Below, piece by piece: positions 9,671-20,512 of a stretch of 64,000 nucleotides of DNA (its first letter is position 1; the number at the start of each line of letters is the position of its first letter). This DNA comes from JADGRB01 sp963835825 (GTDB lineage: Bacteria > Myxococcota_A > Polyangia > Fen-1088): NCBI GenBank assembly GCA_963835825.1, contig CAWIGZ010000002.1:186001-250000 (forward strand), given 5' to 3'. The translations under genes were made by a program, and so were the position numbers. The notes under the pieces were generated by a model. That model was not told the DNA's origin. It saw nothing but the letters and a program-made list of their open reading frames with translations, and made no database searches.

Positions 9671-11039
9671 ATGCCGAGGTCCTCCGATGAATCCGCGTTG
9701 CCGAGCCGGCGAGAGATTGTCCAGGGTGCCGCGGTCGCCGCGGGGGCTCTGTTGATCGACGGCTGCCACGGCGCGCCACCTCCGGCCCCGGTCACGCCCG
9801 CCGCGCTGGCGCCTCGGCCGCTCCCCGACGGCCTCGAGGCGCGCGGCACGCGCTTGCACAAGAATGGAAAGCCGTTCTTCGTCAGCGGCATCAATTACTG
9901 GGCCGGCACGACGCTGGCGCGCACGGGAAATCTGGGCGGCTGGGATCAGGTGCGCCGCGATCTCGACGGGATCCAGGCGGCCGGCATCAACATGATCCGG
10001 ACCATCGCCGCGACCGAGGGGCCCGACACCGAGCCTCAGCGGATCGTGCCGACGCATCCAGCCGGCCCCCGGGCGGTACGATCCGGCGGGCGTGGAAGGG
10101 GTGGTGCGGTTCGCGGACGAGCTCCAGACGCGCGGGCTCTACGGCATCTACATGCTCGGCAATTTCTGGCAGTGGTCGGGCGGCTTCGCCCAGTACGTCG
10201 CCTGGGCCGACGGCGGGCCGATCCCGTACCCGCCTCCCATGCCGGGCGGCAGCTGGGATCGCTTCCAGCGGTACGCCAGCGGCTTTTACAAGAACGCCAG
10301 GGCGATGGAGCTCTACGACAGCTACGTCAAGTACCTGGTCCCGCAGCTGAAGACGAACCCGACGGTGATCTGGGAGCTGGCCAACGAGCCGCGCGGCCTC
10401 GGCAACACCCGGGCGTTTCACGCGTGGGTCGACAGGACGGCGCGGCTCATCAAGTCGCTGGCGCCGTCGCAGCTCTGCACCACCGGCAGCGAGGGGCTGA
10501 CCGCGTCGCCCTGGTACGCGGGCGTCGATCCGGTGAAAGACCACCAGAGCCCGGCCATCGACTTCATGTGTTTTCACATGTGGGCGGAGAACTGGGGGTG
10601 GGTCCACGGCGACTCGATCCCGACCGACTATCCCAAGGCGCTCGCTCGGGCGAAGAAGTACGTCAACAAACACGCCGAGCTGGCGAGCAAGCTGGGCAAG
10701 CCGCTGCTGCTGGAAGAGTTCGGTTTCCCGCGCGACGGCGGCAGCTTCGACGCCGCGTCGCCGACCACCTTCCGCGACCGGTATTTTCAGGAGGTCTACG
10801 CGCTGGTGGATTCGCTCATCCCGACCACGCCGATGGCGGGGATCATGCCGTGGGCCTGGAGCGGCGCCCGGCGGCCGCCGCGACCGGGCGAGCTGTGGCG
10901 GCCCGGCGATCCGTTCACCGGCGATCCGCCCCACGAGAAGCAGGGCTGGTACAGCATCTACGACCAGGACACGACGCTGAAGCTGATCGGCGAATGGTCG
11001 CGCAAAATTGCCGGGATGACGATGGGACCGGCTGCGTGA
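9671..11039 (+). CDS. Beta-mannanase-like glycoside hydrolase family 5 lipoprotein (one frameshift)
   Basis: This endo-enzyme cleaves the mannan backbone. The N-terminus has a Tat-like pair (SRREIVQ), a hydrophobic stretch and a lipobox ending DGC. The catalytic barrel starts with RLHKNGKPFFVSGINYW, contains the acid/base Glu in WELANEPRG and the nucleophile Glu in LLLEEFGFPRD, and ends with an Ala/Trp-rich PWAWSG strand, as in GH5 subfamily 7 mannanases. An extra base near 10055 shifts the frame; removing the C before ATCCAG gives the family-like run RIVPTIQPAPGRYD. Length after repair is about 455 residues. The start is ATG at 9671, with GTG at 9668 as an alternative. With the GH2 mannosidase and GH3 enzyme it would convert mannan to monosaccharides. 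Confidence 0.85.
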
Positions 11040-11165
11040 CAGGCAACGAGCCCTCCGCCGGGTCGCCAGCGTGAACCAGGTGGGCGTCTCGCTGGTGGGC
11101 CTTGCGGCCGTTCAGCGTGACGACCGCGAGCCTGCCGCCTCAGGTAGCGCGTTCGCGCGCGAGCC

Positions 11166-11735
11166 TCATGGTCCGCCGTCGACGGGACGTTTGGCGTCGA
11201 CACTTCCGTGCGAAGGCGGCGAGATCGGAACCAGCGGTACCGCCGACGTGCCGGGGGACGGCGACGCGATCGGCTCCACGGGTTGAACGGGGCCGGAGCT
11301 CTGGCCTTCCGGCTGATCGAGCCCGCCCACGCCCCCATCGTCGTTGTCCTTGCCGGCATTTTCCTGGCCGGCGTCCTCGGGCCGTTCTTTCGTGTGCGCC
11401 ACGTGGCCGGTGTAGACCATCCCCTGCTCGGTCGGGCGCAGCGGTTTCTTGGGGACGTCGTAGAGGAGGTCGCCGCCCATCCGGCAGGCGTCCATCCGCA
11501 GCATGCGCAGGCACTGCACGGAGCCGACGTCCAGCGGGCAGTCGACGTGCGCGATGCCGAGATCGTCCCACTCCTTGACGTCGGGGGCGGGCGTGTGGAA
11601 CACGCGCACCTTGCAGCCGCCCGGACGCGGCGGGTACTTTGCGGCGTTGGGGTTGGTCGTCGCGCAGTTCATCGCCATCGCCAGCGCGAGCGCCAGCAGT
11701 GCGAAGATCGAGAGTGGGCGAAAGCGGGACGCCAT
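11166..11735 (-). CDS. Putative lipoprotein, Pro/Gly-rich tail
   Basis: A 189-residue protein of unknown function. The ATG at 11735 is preferred over one at 11792 because it begins directly with a signal peptide (FALLALALAMAMNC) whose Cys fits a lipobox. A central Cys-bearing domain of about 100 residues (CKVRVFHTPAPDVKEWDDLG, then CRMGGDLLYDVPKKPLRPTEQG) looks globular and resembles small envelope lipoproteins seen in Myxococcota. The last 70 residues are rich in Asp, Gly, Pro and Ser and probably disordered. It lies between the GH5 gene, with which it is convergent, and tRNA-Asn. Confidence 0.6.
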   Translation of the reverse strand: MASRFRPLSIFALLALALAMAMNCATTNPNAAKYPPRPGGCKVRVFHTPAPDVKEWDDLGIAHVDCPLDVGSVQCLRMLRMDACRMGGDLLYDVPKKPLRPTEQGMVYTGHVAHTKERPEDAGQENAGKDNDDGGVGGLDQPEGQSSGPVQPVEPIASPSPGTSAVPLVPISPPSHGSVDAKRPVDGGP

Positions 11736-11829
11736 CGTTCGGGGTGCCCGACGAATATCAGAGCGCGCCCGCCGACGCCACGTGAGACTCACCGCAGCTC
11801 GTCCCTCATCGGCGGTGCCTTGCCTTTTG

Positions 11830-11901
11830 CTCCGGAGGAGGGTTTCGAACCCCCGACCCGGCGGTTAACAGCCGCCTGCTCTGCCACTGAGCTACTCCGG
11901 A
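11830..11901 (-). tRNA. tRNA-Asn (anticodon GTT)
   Basis: On the minus strand a full 72-nt cloverleaf can be folded. The acceptor TCCGGAG pairs with CTCCGGA; the D arm is GCTC/GAGC; the anticodon arm GGCGG/CCGCC surrounds the loop CTGTTAA; the T arm is GGGGG with the TTCGAAA loop, pairing CCCTC through one G-T pair. The anticodon GTT specifies asparagine, and the start TCCGGAGTAGCTCAGT is typical of bacterial tRNA-Asn. The 3' CCA is not encoded: the discriminator G is followed by CAAAA. Confidence 0.95.
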
Positions 11902-11940
11902 ATGTGAGAGGCGCTCATTATGAGGAGCGGCCTCCGTCAG

Positions 11941-13084
11941 TCAAGCGCCGGTTGGTCGCCAGTGCAGCAATCGGGCGGCGTTGTCGAAGTAGACCTTGCG
12001 CAGAACCGGCTCGGGCAGGCCGATGCCGTCGATCTTCCAGCGGCCCTGGATGGGGGTGGGGCTCTCGATCTGGCGGTCCAGCGTCTGGAAATAGCGCCAG
12101 GTCTCGGTGAAGAAGCGGATCTCGTCGGCGCGGGTGGGCGGGGCGGCGCCGTTCGAGCCGTACATCATGTCCTCCTGGTCGGCGCCGATGCCGGTGTCGG
12201 TCCCGAACAGGATGCGATCCTGGTACTTGATGAAGAAGCGCCGCATCTTCTCCTGCGGCTGCCGGCCGATCTCCGGGACGCGGGCCGCCGTGTCCAGGTA
12301 GAAATTCGGGTAGCGGTCCAGCATGCGGGCGACGTTGTCGGGATCCTCGGGGTCGTCGCCGAAGTGGACGGCGATGAAGATGGTCTTGGGGTGGCGGGCG
12401 ACGCGGCGCTCGAGCGCGTCGTAGAGCTCCTGCCAGGAGGGGACGCCGCTGTTATAAAACGACCACTCGGGGTGGGCCTGCAGCTCGTCCCAGCGCTCGT
12501 TGTCGGGCGTGGCCGGCTTCCAGAACGCCTTCGGATCGCCGCAGTGGATCGCCACCGGCATGCCCGAGCTCGCCGGCCCGCTCGAACATCGGGTCGAGGC
12601 CCGGATCGTCGACGGCCAGCAGGTGAACCCCGTCGGCGGCCGGATAGCCGAGGCCCAGCCCCTTGGTGATCTTGAGGCCGATGGCGCCGAGTCGGTGCGC
12701 CTCGGTCAGCTGGTCGGCCATGGCCACGCCATAGTCGGTGGGCCGGCGGCGGACCAGCTTGAAGTCGGGTGTGGTGAAGACGGCGATGCGCCCGCCGCTC
12801 TGGGCGGCCGCCGCCAGCTGCGTCTCGAGCGGATTGCGCGGCGGCCCCGGGTACATCCCCGACAGGTTCACCATGCCGTCGATCCCCCACTCGTTCATCA
12901 GGCGCACGGCGTTCGCGACGCCGTCGGGGGCGATGTGCGTGTGCACGTCGATGCGGTGAAAACGGTGCCCGGGCGGCGGCGGACCGTCGCTGGCGCGGCG
13001 GTGGCAGCCCGTCGCGAGCAGGGCCAGCGCGGCGAGATGCCCGCTGAGCCGCGCCGCCGATCGCTTCGGCCGCCCCGGCGCCAT
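11941..13084 (-). CDS. Metal-dependent amidohydrolase-type lipoprotein (one frameshift)
   Basis: A TIM-barrel hydrolase of the amidohydrolase_2 type. The N-terminal part begins at ATG 13084 with a lipoprotein signal (LALLATGC). It continues into the metal-binding HxH motif in RIDVHTHIAPDG and conserved strands such as GAIGLKITKGLGLGYP. After about 12565 the frame changes by an extra G (GGGC for GGC), and the rest follows: MPVAIHCGDP, FIAVHFGDDPED, and ILFGTDTGIG with the likely catalytic Asp. Repaired length is about 380 residues. Its ATG overlaps the stop of the PilZ gene as TGATG, so the two are translationally coupled. The substrate cannot be told; the family includes decarboxylases and lactonases. 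Confidence 0.75.
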
Positions 13085-15096
13085 CACGGCGAGTCCGGCT
13101 TGATTTCCTTGATGTACGGACCGCCGGTGTCTTCGGGGTCGGCGTTCTCTTTCGCCGGGGCAGGTCCGGGCGTCGCCGCGGGCGCGGGCGCGGCCGCCCG
13201 GCGCAGCTTGGCGCTCACCTTCAGCGTCTGCGGGCTGTTCCCGTGCGGGCGCGACCAGTCGAGCCCGCTCACCATCCGCTCGTTCGGTTCGTATCCGTCT
13301 TTCTTGATGGTGATGGTGTGCGGCGCCGAGGGATCGACCTCCTTGCTCGTGAACGGCGTGTTCCCCAGCTCCCGGCCGTCGATCAGCACCTGCGCCCCGG
13401 GCGGCGAAGAGGTGACCTTGAGGATCGGGGCCGGCGGCGTGGGCGCGGCGGCCGCCGGTTCCGCGGCCGCCGCCGCCGTCTTGTCCGGGGCGGTCTGCTC
13501 GGCGGCGGGCTTTTCGGCGCCCGGCGTCTGGTCCGCGGGCTTTTCGGCCGCCGGCTTGTCGGTGGCCGCGGTCGCCGTGGCCGCGCTCGCCGGGGCCGCT
13601 GCAGCGGCTTCGGCCTTGTGGCGCGGGGGGTGCCGCTTGCCGGCGTGCTCTTCGTTCTTTTCCGGTGCGGTCTTTTCCGGTGTGGGCTTTTCCGGTGTGG
13701 TCCTGGACGCAGTCGCCTTCTTGTCCTCGGGGGCCGCCTTGCCAGCGGTGGCCTTTTCGGCGCGGCTCGGCGCTGCCTTTTCTTCGGGCGCGGCTTGCTG
13801 CGGAGGGGTCGCGGCGACGGCGGCGGCGCCCCCCGCACCTTCCGGCGCGGCGGTTGTGCTGCCCGGTGCGACCGGCGCGGGCTCGGCGATCGGCGCCGAC
13901 TGCGGCGCGGCCGGGTTCGGCGCGGCGGCCCTCGGAAAGAAGCGATCCTTGAGGTGGAGCTTCACCGCGGCGCCGGCCGCCGCCCCCAGGACGACCAGCA
14001 CGACGAGCGCGCTGGTGAGGCCGCGCCGCCGGCGGTTCAACGTGGGGTAGGCGCGCGAGGCGGCGCGGAACCGCCTGCTCGGGTCCGGCGCCACCGGCGC
14101 CGCCACCGCGGCCTGGGCCTCGGGGACCGCCGGTTCCACTTCGAGGTCCGCGATCTCGAGAGGCTGGTCGAGCGCCGCCGCCGAGGGGGCGGAGTCGGCC
14201 GCGGTGGTGCCGCCGGCGGCGACCGCGCCGGACGGGCCCGAGCCGCCGCCGACCAGCTCGTCGACGACGTCCGCGACGCGCGTGGGCTCGTTGGAGCCGT
14301 CGTCGGAGACATAGCGGGGAGCGGGCAGGGCCGGGTGCGCCACAGGCGCCGGTCCCGGCGCTTCCTGCAAGACCTCGAGCGCCTTGTCGATGTCGGCCGC
14401 GGTGGGCGCCTCGAACAGCGCCGACGGAACCGGGACCGGGCGCGAGCTGGTGTTCCGCGCGCGGGTGAAGGGGCCCGACGGCGCCGCCGACGCGGGTGCG
14501 ATGGGCGCCCCCGAACGCGACGCGAGGAAGCTGGTCCTGGAGACCGACGGGGTCGTCGCCGGGGGAGGGGGGCGCGGAGATCGGCGTCGACTCCGGACCG
14601 GCGGCGGGCGGCTCGGTCGAGGTTCCGGGGAGTCCGGCGCCGAAGACCGCGCGCGCATTGGCGTCGAGGCTGGCGAACACGCCCGACGGGCGGCGCACGG
14701 CCATGCCGCCCCCCTTGGCCTGTCCGGACGCCGCCACACCGGCCTGCTCGAGGCGCGTCTTCTCGGCGAGGATCTTCTCCAGCGTCGGGCTGGCTCTCCG
14801 GCGTCAGCTTGTCGAACCGGACGCCCATGCCCGGCGTGACGTTCTCGCGGGCCGGATCGTGCTCGCGGATCCAGACGACGGTCCCTTCCCCGGCCAGCAG
14901 CGGCGTCGCGTCCTGAAGCTGAAATTCCAGCCGCAGGCGGCGTGTCGACCGGCAGCGGCTCGCGGGTGCGGATGAAGATCCCGCCGCGGCTCACGTCGAC
15001 CGCGTAGCGCTCGATGAACTGGTCGAGGCTGGCGCTGCGAAACTTGATGCGGAGGTTGGTGGGGCCGCGCGGTTCTTTCGGGGTGGGCTCGCTCAT
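13084..15096 (-). CDS. PilZ domain membrane protein with C-terminal PEGA domain (frameshifted)
   Basis: The N-terminal 100 residues form the PilZ-type domain found repeatedly in Myxococcus (TIGR02266 type): LRIKFRSASLDQFIERYAVD, VSRGGIFIRT, then after a shift LRLEFQLQD and GMGVRFDKL. PilZ domains commonly bind cyclic di-GMP, with SRGG being part of the usual binding surface. A long Ala/Pro-rich linker follows, then a membrane segment (ALVVLVVLGAAAGAAV), a Lys/Ala/Pro-rich stretch, and a PEGA domain (SSPPGAQVLIDGRELGNTPF), a module linked to envelope binding. Frame changes near 14940, 14795 and 14560 are each explained by one extra base. ATG 15096 is chosen; an in-frame upstream start at 15147 is less likely. 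It may connect c-di-GMP to an envelope or motility complex. Confidence 0.72.
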   Translation of the reverse strand: MSEPTPKEPRGPTNLRIKFRSASLDQFIERYAVDVSRGGIFIRTREPLPVDTPPAAGISASGRDAAAGRGRDRRLDPRARSGPRERHAGHGRPVRQADAGEPARRWRRSSPRRRASSRPVWRRPDRPRGAAWPCAARRACSPASTPMRARSSAPDSPEPRPSRPPPVRSRRRSPRPPPPATTPSVSRTSFLASRSGAPIAPASAAPSGPFTRARNTSSRPVPVPSALFEAPTAADIDKALEVLQEAPGPAPVAHPALPAPRYVSDDGSNEPTRVADVVDELVGGGSGPSGAVAAGGTTAADSAPSAAALDQPLEIADLEVEPAVPEAQAAVAAPVAPDPSRRFRAASRAYPTLNRRRRGLTSALVVLVVLGAAAGAAVKLHLKDRFFPRAAAPNPAAPQSAPIAEPAPVAPGSTTAAPEGAGGAAAVAATPPQQAAPEEKAAPSRAEKATAGKAAPEDKKATASRTTPEKPTPEKTAPEKNEEHAGKRHPPRHKAEAAAAAPASAATATAATDKPAAEKPADQTPGAEKPAAEQTAPDKTAAAAAEPAAAAPTPPAPILKVTSSPPGAQVLIDGRELGNTPFTSKEVDPSAPHTITIKKDGYEPNERMVSGLDWSRPHGNSPQTLKVSAKLRRAAAPAPAATPGPAPAKENADPEDTGGPYIKEIKPDSP

Positions 15097-15121
15097 GGTC
15101 CTCGGGTCGGCGCGCGACGAG

Positions 15122-15142
15122 ACTATAAGTCCGTTCGGACTT
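15122..15142 (-). promoter_or_regulatory. Putative -10 box and inverted repeat upstream of the PilZ gene
   Basis: On the minus strand TATAGT (15127-15122) lies about 26 bases before the PilZ ATG. It abuts a perfect 7-bp inverted repeat AAGTCCG-AA-CGGACTT (15142-15127). A repeat touching the -10 element would suit a repressor or autoregulator site. The -35 element is not clear. Confidence 0.4.
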
Positions 15143-15255
15143 TGCAAAGCGGTGATTATCCCTGATATTCATCGGAAATCACGCGCCCGTCTCCACCTCT
15201 CGCCGCGCCGCCTCGGCGCGCCTCGTCGGCGCCGTCCGGCCGGGCGAGGCCTGGC

Positions 15256-16969
15256 GTGGCTCTACGCCGCGGCGGCCGTCGTTCGCCGCATCGGCGCCTG
15301 CCGCCGGGCAATTCGCCGCACGCGGCGACGCCGCCCCCGTTCCGCGCGGCGCACGCCGCGGTCGCGTCCGACAACGCGCTGGCCTCGGCCGCCGGCGTGG
15401 CGGCGCTCAAAGCCGGCGGCAACGCCATCGACGCCGCCTGCGCGACGGCGCTGGCGCTGGGGGTCGTCGCACCCCGACTCGTCCGGGATCGGCGGCGGCG
15501 GCTTCGCGCGTCGTCTATCTGGCCAAGGAGAAGAAGAGCTACGCGCTCGACTTCCGCGAGCGGGCGCCGGCGGCGATCACGCCGGGCGCTTACTTCAAGG
15601 ACGGGAAGGTTCAGCCCGAGCTGTCGAAGCGCGGCGGGCTGGCGGTGGCGGTGCCGGGCGAGGTGCGTGGCCTCGGCGAGATGGTGAAGCGCTGGGGCAG
15701 GCTGCCGTTCAGCCGCTGCGTCGACGGCGCGCAGAAGCTGGCCGCGCGCGGCTTCCCCGTCTCCTGGCGCCTGGCCCACAGTTTGGCGGCGATCGATCGC
15801 AAGGAGGCCGGCGACAAGACGTTCCTGGAGATGTTCACCGGCAAGCCGCTCGCCGAAGGGACCGATCTGGCGTCGGCCCGAGCTCGCCCGGACGCTGGGG
15901 AAGCTGCGCGCGGGCGGTCCGGACGCCTTCTACAAGGGCGAGGTGGCCAAGGAGATCGTCAAGGCGGTGGCCAGCGCCGGCGGCGTGCTCAGCGCCGAGG
16001 ACCTGGCCGGCTACACGGCGACCGAACGAACGCCGCTGGCCACCGACTTCCGCGGGCTGCGCGTCTATTCGATGCCGCCCGCCGTCGTCGGGGGGCGTCG
16101 TGCTGATCGAGACGCTGGGGATCCTGGCCGCGCACTATCCGACCGACGCCGATCTGCAGCGCGACGGGCGCGGGTCGTCGGCCTACCTGCACGTCGTCTC
16201 GGAGGCGCTCAAGCACGGCTTCGCCGACCGGGCGCGGTTCCTGGGCGACACCGACTTCGTGTCCGTCGACCTGCCGCACCTGACGAGCCCGGCCTATCAC
16301 GCCGAGCTGGCGCGCCGGATCAAGCCGAACGCCGTCCTGCCCCGCGACGCCTACGGCACGCTCGGAGCGCCGCCGGCGGTGCACAAGGACGGCGGGACGA
16401 CGCACCTGTCGGTCATCGACGCCGACGGCAACGCGGTGGCGCTGACGTCGACGGTGAACCTCGGCTTCGGCGCGCACCTGGTGGCCGGCAAGACCGGGCA
16501 TCGTCCTCAACGACCAGATGGACGATTTCTCGCTCACCCCCGGCGTCCCCAACGCCTTCGGCCTGATCGGCAACGAGCAGAACGCGGTGGCGCCGAAGAA
16601 GCGCCCGCTGTCGTCGATGACGCCGACGATCGCCGTCGACGGCGAACGGGCAGGTGAAGGTGGTGGTCGGCGCGGCCGGCGGTCCCACGATCATCTCGGC
16701 GACCGCGCAGGTGCTCCTCGAACGTCGTCGACTGGAAGCTGGACGCCCAGGCGGCGGTGGCGGCCCCGCGCATCCACGACCAGTGGTTTCCCGGACCTTC
16801 TGATGGTCGAGCCGGAGATCGTGCGCGACGTGACCGACGCGCTCGAGCGGCGCGGCCACAAGATCAAGGAGATGCCGCACATCGGGACGGTCAACGTGCT
16901 GGTGCGGACCGGCAACGGGATCGAAGCGGGGGCCGAGCCGCGCAGCCCCAGCGCGCCGGCGGGCTACTG

Positions 16970-16970
<1 letters not shown>
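15256..16970 (+). CDS. ggt: Gamma-glutamyltransferase (frameshifted, start unresolved)
   Basis: This enzyme cleaves the gamma-glutamyl bond of glutathione and related compounds, normally in the periplasm after self-cleavage. The conserved N-terminal run is visible (ASDNALASAAGVAALKAGGNAIDAA), followed by SSGIGGGGF, FRERAPAAI, PGEVRGLGEM, and the autocleavage/nucleophile Thr in KDGGTTHLSVID. The small subunit ends with STVNLGFGAHL, GIVLNDQMDDFS and SSMTPTIAVDG. The frame changes near 15475, 15880, 16090, 16495, 16650, 16720 and 16795, mostly by one extra G or C. The N-terminus and signal peptide cannot be placed; the GTG at 15256 is only the earliest start in the first good frame. Its stop overlaps the accC start as TGATG. 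Confidence 0.8.
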
Positions 16971-18485
<1,515 letters not shown>

Positions 18486-18489
<4 letters not shown>

Positions 18490-19424
18490 CCGCGACCGCG
18501 CCGGCACCGACACCGCCCCGATCCGCGCTGCTGCTGGCCTTCGCCACGCTCTACCTGGTGTGGGGCTCGACCTACCTCGCCATCCGGATCGTGGTGGCGA
18601 GCCTGCCGCCGTTCGTGATGGGCGCGCTCCGCTTCGGCGGCACCGGCGCCGTCCTCTATCTCTTTCTCCGCCTGCGCGGGCTGCCCCGGCCGTCGTCGCG
18701 AAACTGGGGCGCGGCGTTCCTGGTCGGCGGGCTCTTGCTGGGCGTGGGCAACGGGCTCGTCTGCTGGTCCGAGCAATGGGTCCCCTCGGGGCAGGCCGCG
18801 CTCATCGTCGCCACCGTGCCGCTCTGGATGACCGCGTTGCCCTGGCTGGCCGGCCGCGCGCCCCGCCCGCACGCGGCCGCGCTGGCCGGCGTCGCGCTGG
18901 GCCTCGGCGGCGTGGCGACGCTGGTCGGCGGCCTGTCGGGGGCGCGGGGGACGGCCGCCGGCGCCGCGATGTTCAGCGGGCGGCTCGGCCTCTTGCTGGC
19001 CAGTCTCTCCTGGGCGATCGGCTCGCTCTGGTCGCGCCGCCTGCCGCTGCCGAAAGAGGCGGCGATGGCCACCGCCATGGAGATGCTGGCCGCCAGCCCG
19101 ATTATGGCCGTCACCGCGCTGGTTCGCGGCGAGTGGGCCCATTTTCACCCCGCGGCGGTGCCGCCGGGTCCCTGGCTGGCGCTCGGCTATCTGGGCGTGT
19201 TCGGCAGCCTGGCCGGCTTCGGCTCGTACGTCTTCCTGTTGAAGCACACCACCCCCGCGCGCGCGTCGACCTACGCCTTCGTCAATCCGCTGGTGGCGGT
19301 GTTTCTGGGAACCGCCGTCGCCGGCGAGGCGATCGGCGCCCGGACCGGGCTCGCGGCGCTGCTGATCGTCAGCGCCGTGGCGGCGGTGATCTGGGGAAGC
19401 GGCGCGCGCCGAGCCGCCGCCTGA
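18486..19424 (+). CDS. EamA/DMT family transporter
   Basis: An inner-membrane permease of the drug/metabolite transporter superfamily with two EamA repeats. About ten hydrophobic helices can be traced over 312 residues, starting with LLAFATLYLVWGSTYLAIR and ending AALLIVSAVAAVIWG. The second repeat shows GRLGLLLASLSWAIGSLWSRR and the conserved YAFVNPLVAVFLG helix. It most resembles the YedA/RhaT-like group, usually metabolite exporters; the substrate is unknown. The TTG start overlaps the accC stop (TTGA), suggesting coupling with the ggt-accC run. Confidence 0.85.
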
Positions 19425-19434
19425 GCGCTATCTT

Positions 19435-19911
19435 GTGCGGGTGCGGAGCTCGCCCACCGGCCTGCGGCTGATCACCTACTACAAGTTCACCAAGGCGGTG
19501 CTGCAGGTGGCCGCGGCGGTCCTGCTGTTCTACGGCGCGGCGCACGGCCTCAACGCCCGGTTGGCCGAGTTCGCCGAAGAGCTGCGCGAGCACGCCGTCC
19601 ACGCCTGGAGCAACGTGTTCGCCGCCGCGCTGCTGCGTTTCACCCACTCCAAACACAGCCTCGGCTACACGGCCTACGCGCTGCTGGCCGACGCGGTGCT
19701 GAGCAGCGTCGAGGGCTGGGCGATCTCGCGCGGGCACACCTGGGGCGAGTGGCTGGTGGTGGGCACGACCGCCTGTCTGATCCCGTTCGAGATCTGGGCG
19801 CTCGCGCACCACATCCGCGTCGGGCGGGTGGTCCTCCTGATCCTGAACGTCGTCATCGTGGCGTACCTGGCTTTGAACATCCGTTTCCGGCGGCGCGCCC
19901 ACCTGCCGTGA
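19435..19911 (+). CDS. DUF2127 membrane protein
   Basis: A 158-residue inner-membrane protein. Family-typical features are the opening GLRLITYYKFTKAVLQVAA, a central ALLADAVLSSVEGWAISRG and the LIPFEIWALAHH motif, spread over about four hydrophobic segments. DUF2127 proteins have no settled function. The start is GTG at 19435 or at 19441; neither has a strong ribosome-binding site. It follows the DMT transporter by ten bases in the same direction. Confidence 0.75.
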   Translation: MRVRSSPTGLRLITYYKFTKAVLQVAAAVLLFYGAAHGLNARLAEFAEELREHAVHAWSNVFAAALLRFTHSKHSLGYTAYALLADAVLSSVEGWAISRGHTWGEWLVVGTTACLIPFEIWALAHHIRVGRVVLLILNVVIVAYLALNIRFRRRAHLP

Positions 19912-20052
19912 GCAATACGAGTCGCGTCTGACGACCGAATTCGTGGTGAACACGAGGATCGCGGGCGCAGGTCGGGCAGGTGTGGACGTCCATTCGGCGG
20001 CCCGGCCTGGGACTAACCTTTCTGCCGGTGTACGTTACGGATTGGGAGGTTC

Positions 20053-20499
20053 ATGACTGAGATGGGGAGACCCGAGACATGCGCACTGCTGAGTTGCTTG
20101 GGCCTCGTCTCGATCGGCTGCGCGTTCCAGCTCGAGGCGGTTCGTCGCGCTTCCAACGAGTTCTCCTGTCCGCCCGACCAGATCGCGGCGGTGGCGCGCC
20201 CCGACATTGCGGAGAACGTCTATGATCTCAATGCCTGCGGCACGCTGGTTCGCTACTCCTGCGTTTGGGGCGAAAATATGGCGGAGCAGTGCATTCGAGA
20301 GCCCGACCCGCCGAAATGGGACCTCGACCCGGCCCTCGTGAATAGCCTCCCGAATCGGGGCGGCGTATCCGCAAATGCCCGCATAGCCAAAGTCTGCTCG
20401 CGGGAAGAGCTCGTTGGCTGTGACGACTGTCTGGAGCGAAACGGCGCGGCTTGGCGCTGGCACCATTGCACAGGCGTGGGCCCGCTGAACGCGCACTGA
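20053..20499 (+). CDS. Putative Cys-rich lipoprotein
   Basis: A 148-residue protein with a good ribosome-binding site (GGGAGG) before ATG 20053. The N-terminus is a lipoprotein signal (LLSCLGLVSIGC). The mature part has Cys residues at spaced positions and the pattern CPPDQ..VARPDIAENVYDLNACGTLVRYSC, which recurs in secreted lipoproteins of Myxococcota. Function unknown. It is convergent with the nfo gene; their stop codons are about 14 bases apart. Confidence 0.65.
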   Translation: MTEMGRPETCALLSCLGLVSIGCAFQLEAVRRASNEFSCPPDQIAAVARPDIAENVYDLNACGTLVRYSCVWGENMAEQCIREPDPPKWDLDPALVNSLPNRGGVSANARIAKVCSREELVGCDDCLERNGAAWRWHHCTGVGPLNAH

Positions 20500-20512
20500 T
20501 CGCTCTCAGAGC

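Noticed and set aside
12452..14737. A single 761-codon minus-strand protein
   Set aside because: Only its last part (amidohydrolase N-terminus) and a short part near 14,700 are real code; the middle is an out-of-frame reading of the PilZ/PEGA gene.
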